Assembly: GCA_947498595.1 (NCBI GenBank)
Contig: CANMKX010000004.1
Location: forward strand, 183,167-247,166
From: an uncultured Aquimarina sp.
GTDB taxonomy: Bacteria; Bacteroidota; Bacteroidia; Flavobacteriales; Flavobacteriaceae
DNA length: 64,000 nucleotides
Reading direction: 5' to 3'
The notes below the pieces were generated by a model. It was not told where the DNA came from, did not search any database, and saw only the letters and a program-made list of their open reading frames with translations. Of this stretch, positions 44,855 to 54,542 are shown piece after piece; positions within the stretch are counted from its first letter, which is position 1; each line of letters opens with the position of its first letter. Made by a program: the position numbers and the translations under genes.

Positions 44855-45616
44855 TCATAATTCTTTAACATCACTACTTGGAATCCAACCGATTTTACCA
44901 TCAGCTAATTTAATTTTTTTCCAATTATTTAATGTTTCTGTTATTTTTACTTTCGTTCCTTCATGTAATTCAAAAACAGCATCACTTCTTAAATTAGGTT
45001 CACTTTTAATTGTAGCAGCCTCAGACATAACAATTGCAAACTGGTTGTTTTTTACGTAATCATACTGACTAAAAGCGAAAAACACACTTAATAACGCGAT
45101 TCCTAAACTACCTAGCATTATGGTAAAGAATGTTCTTTTTTGACCTGTAGTTACTGCTCTATAATACAGAACAAATAATACTACCATTAATACAATACTA
45201 AAGATAGACAACCAAGCCCATCCATCAAAACTAAATGCATTAATAATTGCTTTAAATGTTCTTGAAAACACTCCTTCAGGTAAAACATCTATTTGATCAA
45301 TGCTTGCATTTTTAGCAAAAACCAAGTTATTCTTAACATCCTCGTCGTTGGGAGATAATGTCAATGCTTTTTCATAATAATAAATACTTTCTCCAATGTT
45401 ACTTAATTTATAATATGCATTTCCTAAATTATAGTACACTCCTACAGATTCTTGTTCTTGATTTAGAATAGATTTATAAAGAGCTATTGCTTCTTGATAT
45501 TCTTCTGTATTATATAATGCATTGGCTTTTTCGAAGGTTGTTTCTATTTGTGCAGATACAACATTAGTAAGGCATATAATTAATATAATTAAAATCTTCT
45601 TCATGATCATTTTCAT
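44855..45616 (-). CDS. batE: BatE: TPR and SH3-type protein of the Bat operon
   Basis: The 253-residue protein has a signal peptide, two to three TPR units (ALYKSILNQEQESVGVYYNLGNAYYKL quoted as VYYNLGNAYYKL), two membrane helices (SIFSIVLMVVLFVLYYRA and TIMLGSLGIALLSVFFAFS) and a C-terminal SH3-like domain (LHEGTKVKITETLNNWKKIKL quoted as EGTKVKITETLNNWKKI). This is the BatE layout. It begins one base after the BatD stop; ATGs at 45616, 45610 and 45604 are possible starts. Last gene of the operon. Confidence 0.85.
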   Translation of the reverse strand: MKMIMKKILIILIICLTNVVSAQIETTFEKANALYNTEEYQEAIALYKSILNQEQESVGVYYNLGNAYYKLSNIGESIYYYEKALTLSPNDEDVKNNLVFAKNASIDQIDVLPEGVFSRTFKAIINAFSFDGWAWLSIFSIVLMVVLFVLYYRAVTTGQKRTFFTIMLGSLGIALLSVFFAFSQYDYVKNNQFAIVMSEAATIKSEPNLRSDAVFELHEGTKVKITETLNNWKKIKLADGKIGWIPSSDVKEL

Positions 45617-45617
45617 A

Positions 45618-47390
45618 TTATAATTGTTTATCTATTGCAGAAATTACCTTTGATGCTTTTTCATAATCCTGTTGCATTGTCGTACTTGATGCTGGTGTAT
45701 ACCTAGCAAACTCACAACTTTCTAATAGTCCTATAAAACTACTCATGCTTGTTTTATCAACGCCTTTTTGATCTAACAATTCTTGTACACGATCTTTGCT
45801 CATATCGCTTGTTTGAATATGTAGTTTAGCTTTTAAGTAATTATGCAAAGCACGTTCCATTGCAATATAGAATTCCTTTTGGTTTCCTAAATTTTTCTTT
45901 GCTTCAGATAAATATTTTTTAGCAAGCTTATCTGCTTTTCTAATTCTATTTCCACTTACATCATTTAATCGCTCTTCACGCTTTTTTCCAAAAAAGATGA
46001 ATAATGGAATTACTGCTAATGGTGTAAATAAGCTCAACCAATATCCTGTTGTTTTAAAAAAGTATTTTTTATTAATTGACTCAAAGTTTGCATCTGACTT
46101 AATAAATCTAAATTGATCGCTTGTTTGTGTTACTACTTGTTTATTTGTCCCTCCTGTTCCATTATTTGGTACATTAACAACATCGCCACTATTTGGGCCA
46201 TTTTTAACATCAATTATAATGTCTGAAGAATTAATCTCTTTATATTTTTCAGTTTTCAAATCAAAGTATGAAAACGAAATTGAAGGAATTGGATATTTCC
46301 CTTTAAACTGAGGTACTAAGGTATAAGTATCTGCTATTGTCCCGTTCATTCCTCCTAAGTTAGTTCTTACGTGCTCATTATGTTCAGGTTCGTATTGTTC
46401 TAATCCATTAGGGACATTCAATTTAGGTAAATCAAATAATTTTAAATTCCCATTACCTGTTACTGATACTTTAGCTTCTAATGACTCGGTCGCATCTAAT
46501 GCTGTTTTATTGGTTGTTACCTTAAAGTCAAATTTACCGACTGCTCCCGTAAAACTAGTTGGTTTTCCTTCTTCTGGTAACGGTTTTACGTTAATCGTTC
46601 TTTTTCCAGCTGCGACTGTTTTATTTACTGTAGAATATAATCTTCCTCCAAAAATATCTCTTCTATTGGTTGGTACATCAACTGCTACAGATAATGTTAA
46701 AGGCTCAATGGTTAGTTTACCTGTTTTTTGAGGATATAATACTGTTCGCCCACATACAACAACATTATAAGGTTCTCCTTTGTATTCTCCTCTTTCCATT
46801 TTCAGTTGTTTGATCTCTATATTCTGACTCCAGAAATCACTAAACTTAGGGTCATCTATTCTCCTTAAATCACTAATTTGTACGCGCTGACCAACGTATA
46901 GCTTATATACAATTGTTATTGCTTCATTTAAATAGGGATTGGCTTTAGATACCTCGGCTACTAAATGCAAGTTTTCATTGGCTACATATTCTGTATTATC
47001 TCCCCCTTTAGGTTTATCTACAGCAGCAGTTACTTCTATTTGTACAGGTAAGGTTTTATATGTCTCACCATTGATAACTATTGTTGCTTGTTTAATTGTA
47101 AACTTCCCTCTCTTGGTAGGAGATAAATAATAGCTAAATGTTTTTGCATAAGATCTTTTTCCATTAATCCATGAATTGCTAATCGACTGGTTAGGGCCAC
47201 CTACAACCGTAAAACCACGAAAACTTGGTGGGCTAAAATTATCCCCATCTTGGTTTATTTCAAAATCTACGCGCAATCGTTCATTAATTCCTAGTTTTTT
47301 CTTGCTTACTTTAGCTTCAAACTTTACTTGAGCCATCATAACATTAGAAATCACTACAAATAGTGTTAGAAAATATATCTTTAGTTTCAC
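45618..47390 (-). CDS. batD: BatD family protein
   Basis: The 590-residue protein has a signal peptide (ending MMAQ), a long periplasmic part with several Ig-like beta domains (FRGFTVVGGPNQSISNSWING is typical of BatD, quoted to that point), a membrane helix near residue 440 (YWLSLFTPLAVIPLFIFFG) and a cytoplasmic helical tail (NLGNQKEFYIAMERALHNYLK). BatD works with BatA-C in the Bacteroides aerotolerance operon type system. A 283-base gap separates it from batC; no terminator is obvious there, and a possible secondary promoter cannot be excluded. Confidence 0.88.
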   Translation of the reverse strand: MKLKIYFLTLFVVISNVMMAQVKFEAKVSKKKLGINERLRVDFEINQDGDNFSPPSFRGFTVVGGPNQSISNSWINGKRSYAKTFSYYLSPTKRGKFTIKQATIVINGETYKTLPVQIEVTAAVDKPKGGDNTEYVANENLHLVAEVSKANPYLNEAITIVYKLYVGQRVQISDLRRIDDPKFSDFWSQNIEIKQLKMERGEYKGEPYNVVVCGRTVLYPQKTGKLTIEPLTLSVAVDVPTNRRDIFGGRLYSTVNKTVAAGKRTINVKPLPEEGKPTSFTGAVGKFDFKVTTNKTALDATESLEAKVSVTGNGNLKLFDLPKLNVPNGLEQYEPEHNEHVRTNLGGMNGTIADTYTLVPQFKGKYPIPSISFSYFDLKTEKYKEINSSDIIIDVKNGPNSGDVVNVPNNGTGGTNKQVVTQTSDQFRFIKSDANFESINKKYFFKTTGYWLSLFTPLAVIPLFIFFGKKREERLNDVSGNRIRKADKLAKKYLSEAKKNLGNQKEFYIAMERALHNYLKAKLHIQTSDMSKDRVQELLDQKGVDKTSMSSFIGLLESCEFARYTPASSTTMQQDYEKASKVISAIDKQL

Positions 47391-47673
47391 TTAGTTATCG
47401 TTTTATATTTGAAGATCAAAGCAAATATCGTTCTTGATCTCAATTTTATTATTCTTTTATTTTTACAAAATTAGAATTCTTTTATTGTTTGCAAAAAGTA
47501 TCTACAAGGTATTATACTTAAATAGACATCAAAATAATCGGCTAAATTTATTTCTATTCCTTTATGTTCAATATAAAATAAGACCTCAGCAATGATTAAG
47601 ACTGTATTTTCTATTTGTATCTAAAGGAAGTATGCTTTTAATTTGTAATCAATTATTTTAAATTTAATTGGTA

Positions 47674-48552
47674 TTACCAATCTTTTTCTGATTTAACTTT
47701 AGCTCCTTTTGCTTTTTTAGCATTCATCTTTTGTTGTACTTTTTTCTCTTGGTTATTCATAGCCTCCAACAAACTTTTTATTTGCTGTGGTGATAATTGT
47801 CCTTGAACTTGCTGTGGTTTTTGCTGCTCTTTTTTATCTCCTTGACCTCCGTCTTTCTTCTCTTCTTTCTTTTTATCTTTCTCGTCTCCTTCTTGGTCTT
47901 TTGGCTTATTTTGTTCTTCTTTCTTGTCGTCTCCTTCTTTCTTTTCTTCTTTTTTATCTTTTTTATCGCCTTCTTGATCTTTTTTCTGATCCTTTTTATC
48001 TTGATCTTTTTTATCTTTCTGGTCTTTTTTATCCTTATTCTTATCTTGATTTTTATCGTCTCCTCCTCCGTCTTGATCTTGATTTTTTTGTTCTTGCTCT
48101 AGCATTTTTTTAGCCAAGGCTAAATTATATCTAGTTTCATCATCTTTAGGATTATTACGCAAAGCATTTTTATAAGAACCTACAGCTTCTTTGTATTTTT
48201 TTTGCTCCATATAAACATTTCCTTGATTATGAAAGGCTTTGTGCTTATCTAATTTATTTGTAGCTACTTTTGCTGTTTCGGCATATCTCATATGTGCTTC
48301 ATCATATTTTTCTGTATTAAAATATGCATTTGCTAAATTGTATCGTGCTATCGCACTTTCTCCATTTTTATTAATAGCTTTTCGATATTCTCCTTCAGCT
48401 TTAGGAAAATTAGCATCTTTTACCAATACCTCATTTCCGTTGGCAATAAAACTTGTTGCTTCAGCTTTTGCTTTAATCTCCTCTTCATTTTGTGCAAAAA
48501 GTATTCCTCCTTGAAGTACGACTAATATTACTATCAAAAATTGCTTCATCAT
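47674..48552 (-). CDS. batC: BatC: TPR protein with Lys/Asp-rich tail
   Basis: This 292-residue protein has a signal peptide (ending LFAQ), two to three TPRs (about residues 30-150, for example FHNQGNVYMEQKKYKEAVGSY quoted as HNQGNVYMEQKKYKEAVGS) and a low-complexity charged region of about 90 residues made of Asp, Lys, Glu and Gln. The end is basic (NAKKAKGAKVKSEKDW). The charged run is common in BatC proteins. It follows BatB by four bases. The intergenic 47391-47673 stretch after it holds no gene I can support. Confidence 0.82.
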   Translation of the reverse strand: MMKQFLIVILVVLQGGILFAQNEEEIKAKAEATSFIANGNEVLVKDANFPKAEGEYRKAINKNGESAIARYNLANAYFNTEKYDEAHMRYAETAKVATNKLDKHKAFHNQGNVYMEQKKYKEAVGSYKNALRNNPKDDETRYNLALAKKMLEQEQKNQDQDGGGDDKNQDKNKDKKDQKDKKDQDKKDQKKDQEGDKKDKKEEKKEGDDKKEEQNKPKDQEGDEKDKKKEEKKDGGQGDKKEQQKPQQVQGQLSPQQIKSLLEAMNNQEKKVQQKMNAKKAKGAKVKSEKDW

Positions 48553-48556
48553 CCGT

Positions 48557-49594
48557 TTATTTTTTTTCGTTAAATAAATCCAATCGTTTTATCCACGATG
48601 TTTTTCTTTCAAGCAAGAATACATCTAACAATAAGAATAAAAATGCCCCAGCTAACAGCCATTGAAATTGATCTTTAAAGTCTGCTACTTGCTTTGCTTC
48701 AAATTCCTTTTTATTCATTCCTCCTAATATCTCTTTTACTTGATCTATTACGCTACTAGTGTTTCTACCATCAATATACACTCCATTCGCATTTTTGGCG
48801 ATTTCTTGAAGCGTTGTTGTATTTAGTCTTGTTATTACTGTTTCTCCTTGATTATTCTTTTTATAACTCTGTACTACGCCATTTCTTTTTATAGGGATAG
48901 GTCCACCTTTTTGAGTTCCTACTCCTATGGTATAAATTTTAATACCTTCTTTTGCTGCTTCTTCTGCTATATTAGATACATTTCCTTCATGGTCTTCTCC
49001 ATCACTAATGATAAATAAAACTCTATTAGTTTGTTCTTCATCATTATAATAAGTTTTTGCCAATTCTATTGCTTCATTAATTGCAGTTCCTTGAGAAGAT
49101 ACCATATCTGTATTCATGGCTTGTAGAAACATTTTTGCTGATGCATAATCTGTAGTAATTGGCAATTGTGGAAATGCACTTCCTGCATAAGCTATAATTC
49201 CTATTCTATCGCTTGCTAAATTATTAATTATCTGCGTTACTAATTGTTGTGATTTTTGCAAACGATTAGGCGCAATATCTTCTGCTAACATGCTCTTTGA
49301 AATATCTATCGCAAAAACAACATCTACTCCTTCTCTTTTTACTGTTTCTAGCTTAGTCCCGATTTTAGGGTTTACTAATCCTACTACTAAACATGCTATA
49401 GCTAAACACACTATTAATATTTTTAGTGCCGGTTTAAATCTAGATTTATCAGGACTTAATCTTTTAAGTAATTCTTTATCTGCAAATTTATTTTGTATGC
49501 TTTTTTTCCATAGCAATACTCCCATAAACAATAGGATTACAACTGGTATAAGTAGTAAAAGCCAAAAATATGCGGTCTCTTCAAATAAATGCAT
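48557..49594 (-). CDS. batB: BatB: von Willebrand factor A domain protein
   Basis: The 345-residue inner-membrane protein has N-terminal helices (FWLLLLIPVVILLFMGVLLW), a VWA domain from about residue 88 with MIDAS motif DISKS (AIDISKSML) and TTDYASAK, and a C-terminal helix (LLAGAFLFLLLDVFLL). VWA domains bind metal and partner proteins. It lies upstream of batC and is separated from batA by an 88-base gap. Confidence 0.88.
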   Translation of the reverse strand: MHLFEETAYFWLLLLIPVVILLFMGVLLWKKSIQNKFADKELLKRLSPDKSRFKPALKILIVCLAIACLVVGLVNPKIGTKLETVKREGVDVVFAIDISKSMLAEDIAPNRLQKSQQLVTQIINNLASDRIGIIAYAGSAFPQLPITTDYASAKMFLQAMNTDMVSSQGTAINEAIELAKTYYNDEEQTNRVLFIISDGEDHEGNVSNIAEEAAKEGIKIYTIGVGTQKGGPIPIKRNGVVQSYKKNNQGETVITRLNTTTLQEIAKNANGVYIDGRNTSSVIDQVKEILGGMNKKEFEAKQVADFKDQFQWLLAGAFLFLLLDVFLLERKTSWIKRLDLFNEKK

Positions 49595-49682
49595 AAAAGT
49601 CTATTCTTTATATGATAGATTCTGCTTTTTAATATTTGCAGAATAGTTTCAATTTATATTTTTCTCTTCTTTTTATTTTATC

Positions 49683-50687
49683 TTAAATAAAACTTCTGAA
49701 AATGGTATTTCTTAATAAAATTTCGAATATTAAAAGTCCTAATGCTAGAAAAACAAGGGGTCTAAATTTCTCTTCGTAATTATAAAACTTAAATTCTTCT
49801 ACATCAGTTTTCTCTAATTTATCTATCTCTGCATAGATATCTTGCAATTTTTTATTATTGGTAGCTCTAAAATATTTACCTCCTGTAACTTTAGCGATTT
49901 CTTTTAGGAGTTTTTCATCTATTTCAACTTTTACATTTCCATATTGAAAAGTTCCGTTTGGTCTAATCGCTACTGGTGCTAACGCCGTTCCGTTAGTTCC
50001 TATACCTATAGTGTAGGTTTTAATTCCGTATTCTAGTGCTAATTCTGATGCTATTTTAGGATCTATAAATCCAGCATTATTAGATCCATCTGTTAATAAG
50101 ATAATCACCTTGCTTTTTGCTTTACTGTCTTTTAATCTGTTAACAGAAGTAGCAAGCCCCATTCCTATCGCTGTTCCGTTTTCTAGGATATTGTTATATA
50201 CTACATTTTTAAGTGCGCTCAAGACTATTGATTTATCACTAGTAATAGGTGTTTTTGTAAAACTTTCTCCAGCATATACAACCAACCCAATACGATCACT
50301 TGGTCTATCTTGAATAAATTCTGCCGCTACTTTTTTAAGTGCATCCAATCTATTAGGTCTCAAATCTTTTGCTAACATACTAGCTGAGACATCAATTGCC
50401 ATTACTATATCTATCCCTTTGGTTGTTTTTGTTTTTGAAGACACATCAACTGTTCGTGGTCTTGCCAAAGCAGTTATTACAAGTGCTAATGTAATTAATC
50501 GTACTACAAGTAATAAGGGTTTTAATTTTGCCAGCCAACTCCCTGAAACCTTAAAACCTTTGATACTTGACATTTTTAAGGCTGCTTGTTGTTCTTTTCT
50601 TTTCCAGATATACCATGCAATCACCAATGGTAATGTTAAGAATAACCAGAAAAACTGTGGATTTTCGAATGTAAAATTTTCAAACAT
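49683..50687 (-). CDS. batA: BatA: von Willebrand factor A domain protein
   Basis: This 334-residue protein has N-terminal helices (WLFLTLPLVIAWYIW), a VWA domain from about residue 88 with MIDAS sequence DVSASM (AIDVSASM) and the conserved Thr and Asp in ILLTDGSNN, and a final helix (PLVFLALGLLIFEILL). It is the paralogue of BatB, and the two probably form a complex with MoxR and DUF58. Two bases separate it from the gene at 50690-52303. Confidence 0.9.
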   Translation of the reverse strand: MFENFTFENPQFFWLFLTLPLVIAWYIWKRKEQQAALKMSSIKGFKVSGSWLAKLKPLLLVVRLITLALVITALARPRTVDVSSKTKTTKGIDIVMAIDVSASMLAKDLRPNRLDALKKVAAEFIQDRPSDRIGLVVYAGESFTKTPITSDKSIVLSALKNVVYNNILENGTAIGMGLATSVNRLKDSKAKSKVIILLTDGSNNAGFIDPKIASELALEYGIKTYTIGIGTNGTALAPVAIRPNGTFQYGNVKVEIDEKLLKEIAKVTGGKYFRATNNKKLQDIYAEIDKLEKTDVEEFKFYNYEEKFRPLVFLALGLLIFEILLRNTIFRSFI

Positions 50688-50689
50688 AT

Positions 50690-52303
50690 TTACTCTACAC
50701 TTTTTAGTTCAACTGAATTTGCTATTCTATCTACTATATTTTTCACATAACGATCTTCACTATCGCTTACAATAATGACTTGTTGAAATCCTCCTTTTTC
50801 TGCAAAATTCAACATAACATATTCTCTTTTCTCAGTATTGTGTGTTGCTGCATTTTCTATATCAAACTCTCCAAAAATTCGTATCCCTTCTGCTCCTCCT
50901 AATGTTTTATATTCTTCATCCTTTACCGAAATATTTTTTGCTCCTCTAGATTCAAATTGACCAACAACGGCTTCTACTGTTTTATTCAAATCTATTTCTG
51001 TATCTTTTTCATATTTCACAGTACTCACTTCTACAAATAGATTTTTCAAAATATCTCCATATACAAAAGTTTCATTTCCTTTTAAAACTTGCTTTTGTTC
51101 TTCGGTAAGCTGATAATTATTACGAATTAATACTTCTGGTGTTGCCACTGTTACACTAGGCAATCCGTATGAACTACTAATCCATTCTTGTTCTGATAGT
51201 TTTTTAGATGGATGCCCCATGATTGTATCTTTTACATTATGGAATCCGTTAATATAAACAAGAATACTCAATACTATTATTAAGGTTCCTAAGATTCCCG
51301 ATCCTATATATAAAAGTTGTTTTTTCTTCTTTTTACTAGCAATTACATTTTTATATTCTTCATCATCTAGCAATTCTTCTTCGGTTGGTTCTGGTATTGC
51401 TTCTTTTGTTTCGTTTATAATTTGCTCTATACTATTACGATCTGCCTTAGCTGTTCCTTGATCTGTAATAGTCTTTGCAAATTTTGCTAAATCTGCTGTT
51501 TGTAAAACTCGTTTTAACTCCTTAATTGTTTCTTTATCTAATTGTAAAGCACCCGATTTACTTTGTTCTTCTAGAATTGTTATCAATTCTTCGGTAGTAC
51601 TTTCCATCGCATGATCGTATACTTCTTCATTTAAGTATTTACGAGCTGCATCTGTAACTATCGAATAATATTCTTTATAGGAATCCTCTTCTAATAAACT
51701 AGATTCATCTACTTTTTTAAGCGTAAGCATGGCTCTCTCATAAGGAGGCAATTCTTCTTCTAATTTTTCTTCTTTTTTCTTTTTCCAGAAAAAAACTATT
51801 GCTGCAATCAATGCTATTACAACTACTATAATTATACCCCATGTAAAGTTAATTCCACCAAAAGGAGCTTCTACCGCTATCATTGGCTTAATTTCATATA
51901 GTTTCTGCTTGGTCGTATCAACAATTACATCTCTTATTTCTATTTTTAACGAATCCGTGTAGGCTATTTGGTCTCCTATTAAAACTTTTTGTCTTGGTAT
52001 CGTATAATGTCCAGAGTCAAATTGCGTTAAAGCATACTCTTTTATAAGTTGTAATTTATTTTCTTTCTTGGTCGTATCTACTTTAAATGACTCTATAACC
52101 TCTAATGGCATAAATGTTTTCCCTTCAGGAAAAACTACCATTGTTGTAGAGTCTACCTCAACTTGCATTTTATATGTAATTGCTTCTCCTATCTTAACTG
52201 TAGTTGAATCTACATTGGATGTAATTACAGGAATACTTTGAGCATTACTTATCTGTATCATACAGATAGCTAACACGATATATATAATTGTCTTTTTTAT
52301 CAT
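50690..52303 (-). CDS. BatD-like/DUF4381-type membrane protein of the Bat operon
   Basis: The 537-residue protein has a signal peptide (ending SNAQ), an N-terminal beta domain (about 25-145), a membrane helix (WGIIIVVVIALIAAIVFFW), a cytoplasmic helical region (about 185-340) with a PPYERAMLTLKKVDES segment, a second helix (IGSGILGTLIIVLSILVYI) and a C-terminal alpha-beta domain. The first part matches the DUF4381 or BatD-like proteins between DUF58 and BatA in Bacteroidetes. The extra C-terminal domain after the second helix is longer than I would expect for DUF4381 alone. Gene order DUF58, this, BatA is standard. Confidence 0.7.
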   Translation of the reverse strand: MIKKTIIYIVLAICMIQISNAQSIPVITSNVDSTTVKIGEAITYKMQVEVDSTTMVVFPEGKTFMPLEVIESFKVDTTKKENKLQLIKEYALTQFDSGHYTIPRQKVLIGDQIAYTDSLKIEIRDVIVDTTKQKLYEIKPMIAVEAPFGGINFTWGIIIVVVIALIAAIVFFWKKKKEEKLEEELPPYERAMLTLKKVDESSLLEEDSYKEYYSIVTDAARKYLNEEVYDHAMESTTEELITILEEQSKSGALQLDKETIKELKRVLQTADLAKFAKTITDQGTAKADRNSIEQIINETKEAIPEPTEEELLDDEEYKNVIASKKKKKQLLYIGSGILGTLIIVLSILVYINGFHNVKDTIMGHPSKKLSEQEWISSSYGLPSVTVATPEVLIRNNYQLTEEQKQVLKGNETFVYGDILKNLFVEVSTVKYEKDTEIDLNKTVEAVVGQFESRGAKNISVKDEEYKTLGGAEGIRIFGEFDIENAATHNTEKREYVMLNFAEKGGFQQVIIVSDSEDRYVKNIVDRIANSVELKSVE

Positions 52304-52305
52304 TA

Positions 52306-53172
52306 TTATCCTCTTCTCTTAAAGTATCCTAATAATTTTTTAACATAACTTTCATCTACACGGCTACTTAAAGAACCTGCTCCGCTTCTATTAAAACTAT
52401 CTTTAAAATAAGTTACTCGTTCTTTATAATATGCACCATATTGAGTTCGTATTTTTTTCGAACCTGTGTTTACTAACAATGTTTCTCCTGATTCTTCGTC
52501 TTCCATAGGGACCATTCCTAAATTAGGAATTTCCTCTTCTCTTCTATCATATACTCGAATTCCTGTCACATCGTGTTTGCTTCCTACTATTTTAAGTGTT
52601 TGTTGATAATCATCTGCTATAAAATCAGAAAGAACAAATACAATCGCTTTCTTTTTCATTACATTACTTAAGTATTTAAGTGCAAACGATAAATCTGTTT
52701 TTTTACTTTTAGGTTGGAATTCTAATAATTCTCTAATAATTCGCAAAACGTGAGATCTTCCTTTTTTAGGCGGAATAAATAGTTCTATTTGATCCGTAAA
52801 AAGAATCAATCCTATTTTATCATTATTTTGAGTTGCAGAAAAAGCTAATGTTGCTGCTATTTCTGTAATCACTTCTTTTTTGAATTGCTGTTGCGTTCCA
52901 AAAAACTGAGAACCAGAAACATCCACCATTAGCATCATAGTGAGTTCTCTTTCTTCTTCAAAAACTTTTATATAGGGTTCGTTATACCTCGCAGTTACAT
53001 TCCAATCAATATTACGTACATCATCACCAAATTGATATTGACGTACTTCACTAAAGGTCATCCCCCTACCTTTAAAAGTAGAGTGGTATTCTCCTCCAAA
53101 TATATGATCACTTAACCTACGGGTCTTTATTTCTATTTTACGAACTTTCTTTAAGAGTTCTTTTGTATCCAT
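52306..53172 (-). CDS. DUF58 domain protein (VWA-like)
   Basis: This 288-residue protein has the DUF58 core: RYQFGDDVRNIDWNVTARYN-type N-terminal motif quoted as GDDVRNIDWNVTAR, then the VWA-like strand MMLMVDVSGSQFFG, which carries a MIDAS-like DxSGS. It works with MoxR and Bat proteins. No signal peptide, so it is cytoplasmic or membrane-associated. It sits between MoxR and the BatD-like gene, two bases before the latter. Confidence 0.88.
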   Translation of the reverse strand: MDTKELLKKVRKIEIKTRRLSDHIFGGEYHSTFKGRGMTFSEVRQYQFGDDVRNIDWNVTARYNEPYIKVFEEERELTMMLMVDVSGSQFFGTQQQFKKEVITEIAATLAFSATQNNDKIGLILFTDQIELFIPPKKGRSHVLRIIRELLEFQPKSKKTDLSFALKYLSNVMKKKAIVFVLSDFIADDYQQTLKIVGSKHDVTGIRVYDRREEEIPNLGMVPMEDEESGETLLVNTGSKKIRTQYGAYYKERVTYFKDSFNRSGAGSLSSRVDESYVKKLLGYFKRRG

Positions 53173-53252
53173 GCGCTACACTCTTTTCTTTACAATACTC
53201 TCATAAAATGTAATTACATTTTACTTTTAATCATCAAAATTTGATAGTATGA

Positions 53253-54254
53253 CTATGGCACTTCTATCTCATTTACAATCTTACTTATGATATCTTCTGA
53301 AGTAATATTCTCTGCTTCTGCTTCATAAGTAATTCCGATACGGTGACGTAAAATATCATATACAACTGCTCTAACATCTTCTGGTATTACATATCCTCTT
53401 CTTTTTATAAACGCATAACATTTTGCTGCTGTAGCTAAGTTTATACTTCCACGTGGTGATGCTCCAAAATTAATTAAAGGTTTTAAGTCTGCTAAATTGT
53501 ATTTTTCTGGATAACGAGTAGCGAAAATAATATCAAGGATATATTTCTCGATTTTCTCGTCCATATATACTTCTTTAACTGCTGCTTGTGCTCTTTTTAT
53601 TTGTTCTACAGAAACAACTGCATTTACTTTCTCAAAACTTCCTTTAAGATTTGCTCTAACAATTAATTGCTCCTCTTCTAATTTAGGGTAATCAATTACC
53701 GTTTTTAACATAAAACGATCGACCTGTGCTTCTGGTAAAGGGTATGTTCCTTCTTGTTCAACAGGGTTTTGAGTTGCCATTACTAAAAATGGTTTATCTA
53801 AAACAAAAGTTTCATCACCAATTGTCACTTGCTTTTCCTGCATTGCTTCTAACAAAGCACTTTGTACTTTTGCTGGAGCACGGTTGATCTCATCTGCTAA
53901 AACAAAATTCGCAAATATTGGTCCCTTTTTGATAGAGAAATCATTCTCTTTCATATTATATATTAGAGTACCTACAACATCGGCTGGTAATAAATCTGGC
54001 GTAAACTGTACACGACTAAAAGAACCTTGAACTGCTTTTGACAATGTATTAATTGCCAATGTTTTTGCTAATCCTGGAACTCCTTCAAGTAAAATATGTC
54101 CTTGTCCTAAAAGTCCTATTAACAAGCGTTCTACCATATGTTTTTGCCCTACGATTACTTTATTCATTTCCATCGTAAGTAAATCAACAAAAGCTGATTC
54201 TCTTTCTATCTTTTCGTTAATCGATTTAATGTCAACAGAACTGTTTTCTTCCAT
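53253..54254 (-). CDS. MoxR-type AAA+ ATPase
   Basis: The 333-residue ATPase has Walker A GVPGLAKT (residues 58-65), Walker B LADEINRAP, and the family's YPLPEAQVDRFMLK segment. MoxR proteins act as chaperone-like motors with VWA partners. It is the first gene of the - strand Bat operon; upstream is the 288-base gap to the SDR gene at 54543. Confidence 0.93.
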   Translation of the reverse strand: MEENSSVDIKSINEKIERESAFVDLLTMEMNKVIVGQKHMVERLLIGLLGQGHILLEGVPGLAKTLAINTLSKAVQGSFSRVQFTPDLLPADVVGTLIYNMKENDFSIKKGPIFANFVLADEINRAPAKVQSALLEAMQEKQVTIGDETFVLDKPFLVMATQNPVEQEGTYPLPEAQVDRFMLKTVIDYPKLEEEQLIVRANLKGSFEKVNAVVSVEQIKRAQAAVKEVYMDEKIEKYILDIIFATRYPEKYNLADLKPLINFGASPRGSINLATAAKCYAFIKRRGYVIPEDVRAVVYDILRHRIGITYEAEAENITSEDIISKIVNEIEVP

Positions 54255-54482
54255 CTATATCTTATTTTAAAAGCGTGAATTTAATATTCCTATTCAAACA
54301 TTGCAAATTCTAGCTTTTTTTTACAATGTCTTGTTAATTCTTGGTTAAAATCAATTGATTTAGTCGTACATATGCTTTTTTAATTTCTATCTTAATCCAA
54401 TATTTTCTGTCATATTGGGGTATATAGAGAGCTAGCGCACTTTGCACTATAGTATTTCAAAGACGAACACCTTTTTTGAGTG

Positions 54483-54513
54483 TTGCACAGAATTTTATAA
54501 TTTCTCTATTTTG
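54483..54513 (+). promoter_or_regulatory. possible promoter of the SDR at 54543
   Basis: TTG at 54483-54485 and TATTTTG at 54507-54513, 21 bases apart, are close to the -33/-7 pattern (the second is one base short of TAnnTTTG). Transcription would begin near 54520. Confidence 0.35.
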
Positions 54514-54542
54514 AACTTTATTTATTCGAATATTATATTATT

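Noticed and set aside
47787..48113. Long open frames on the + strand opposite batC
   Set aside because: They arise from the antisense of the Lys/Asp-rich tail and are hydrophobic Leu/Phe runs; BatC itself has a signal peptide and TPRs.
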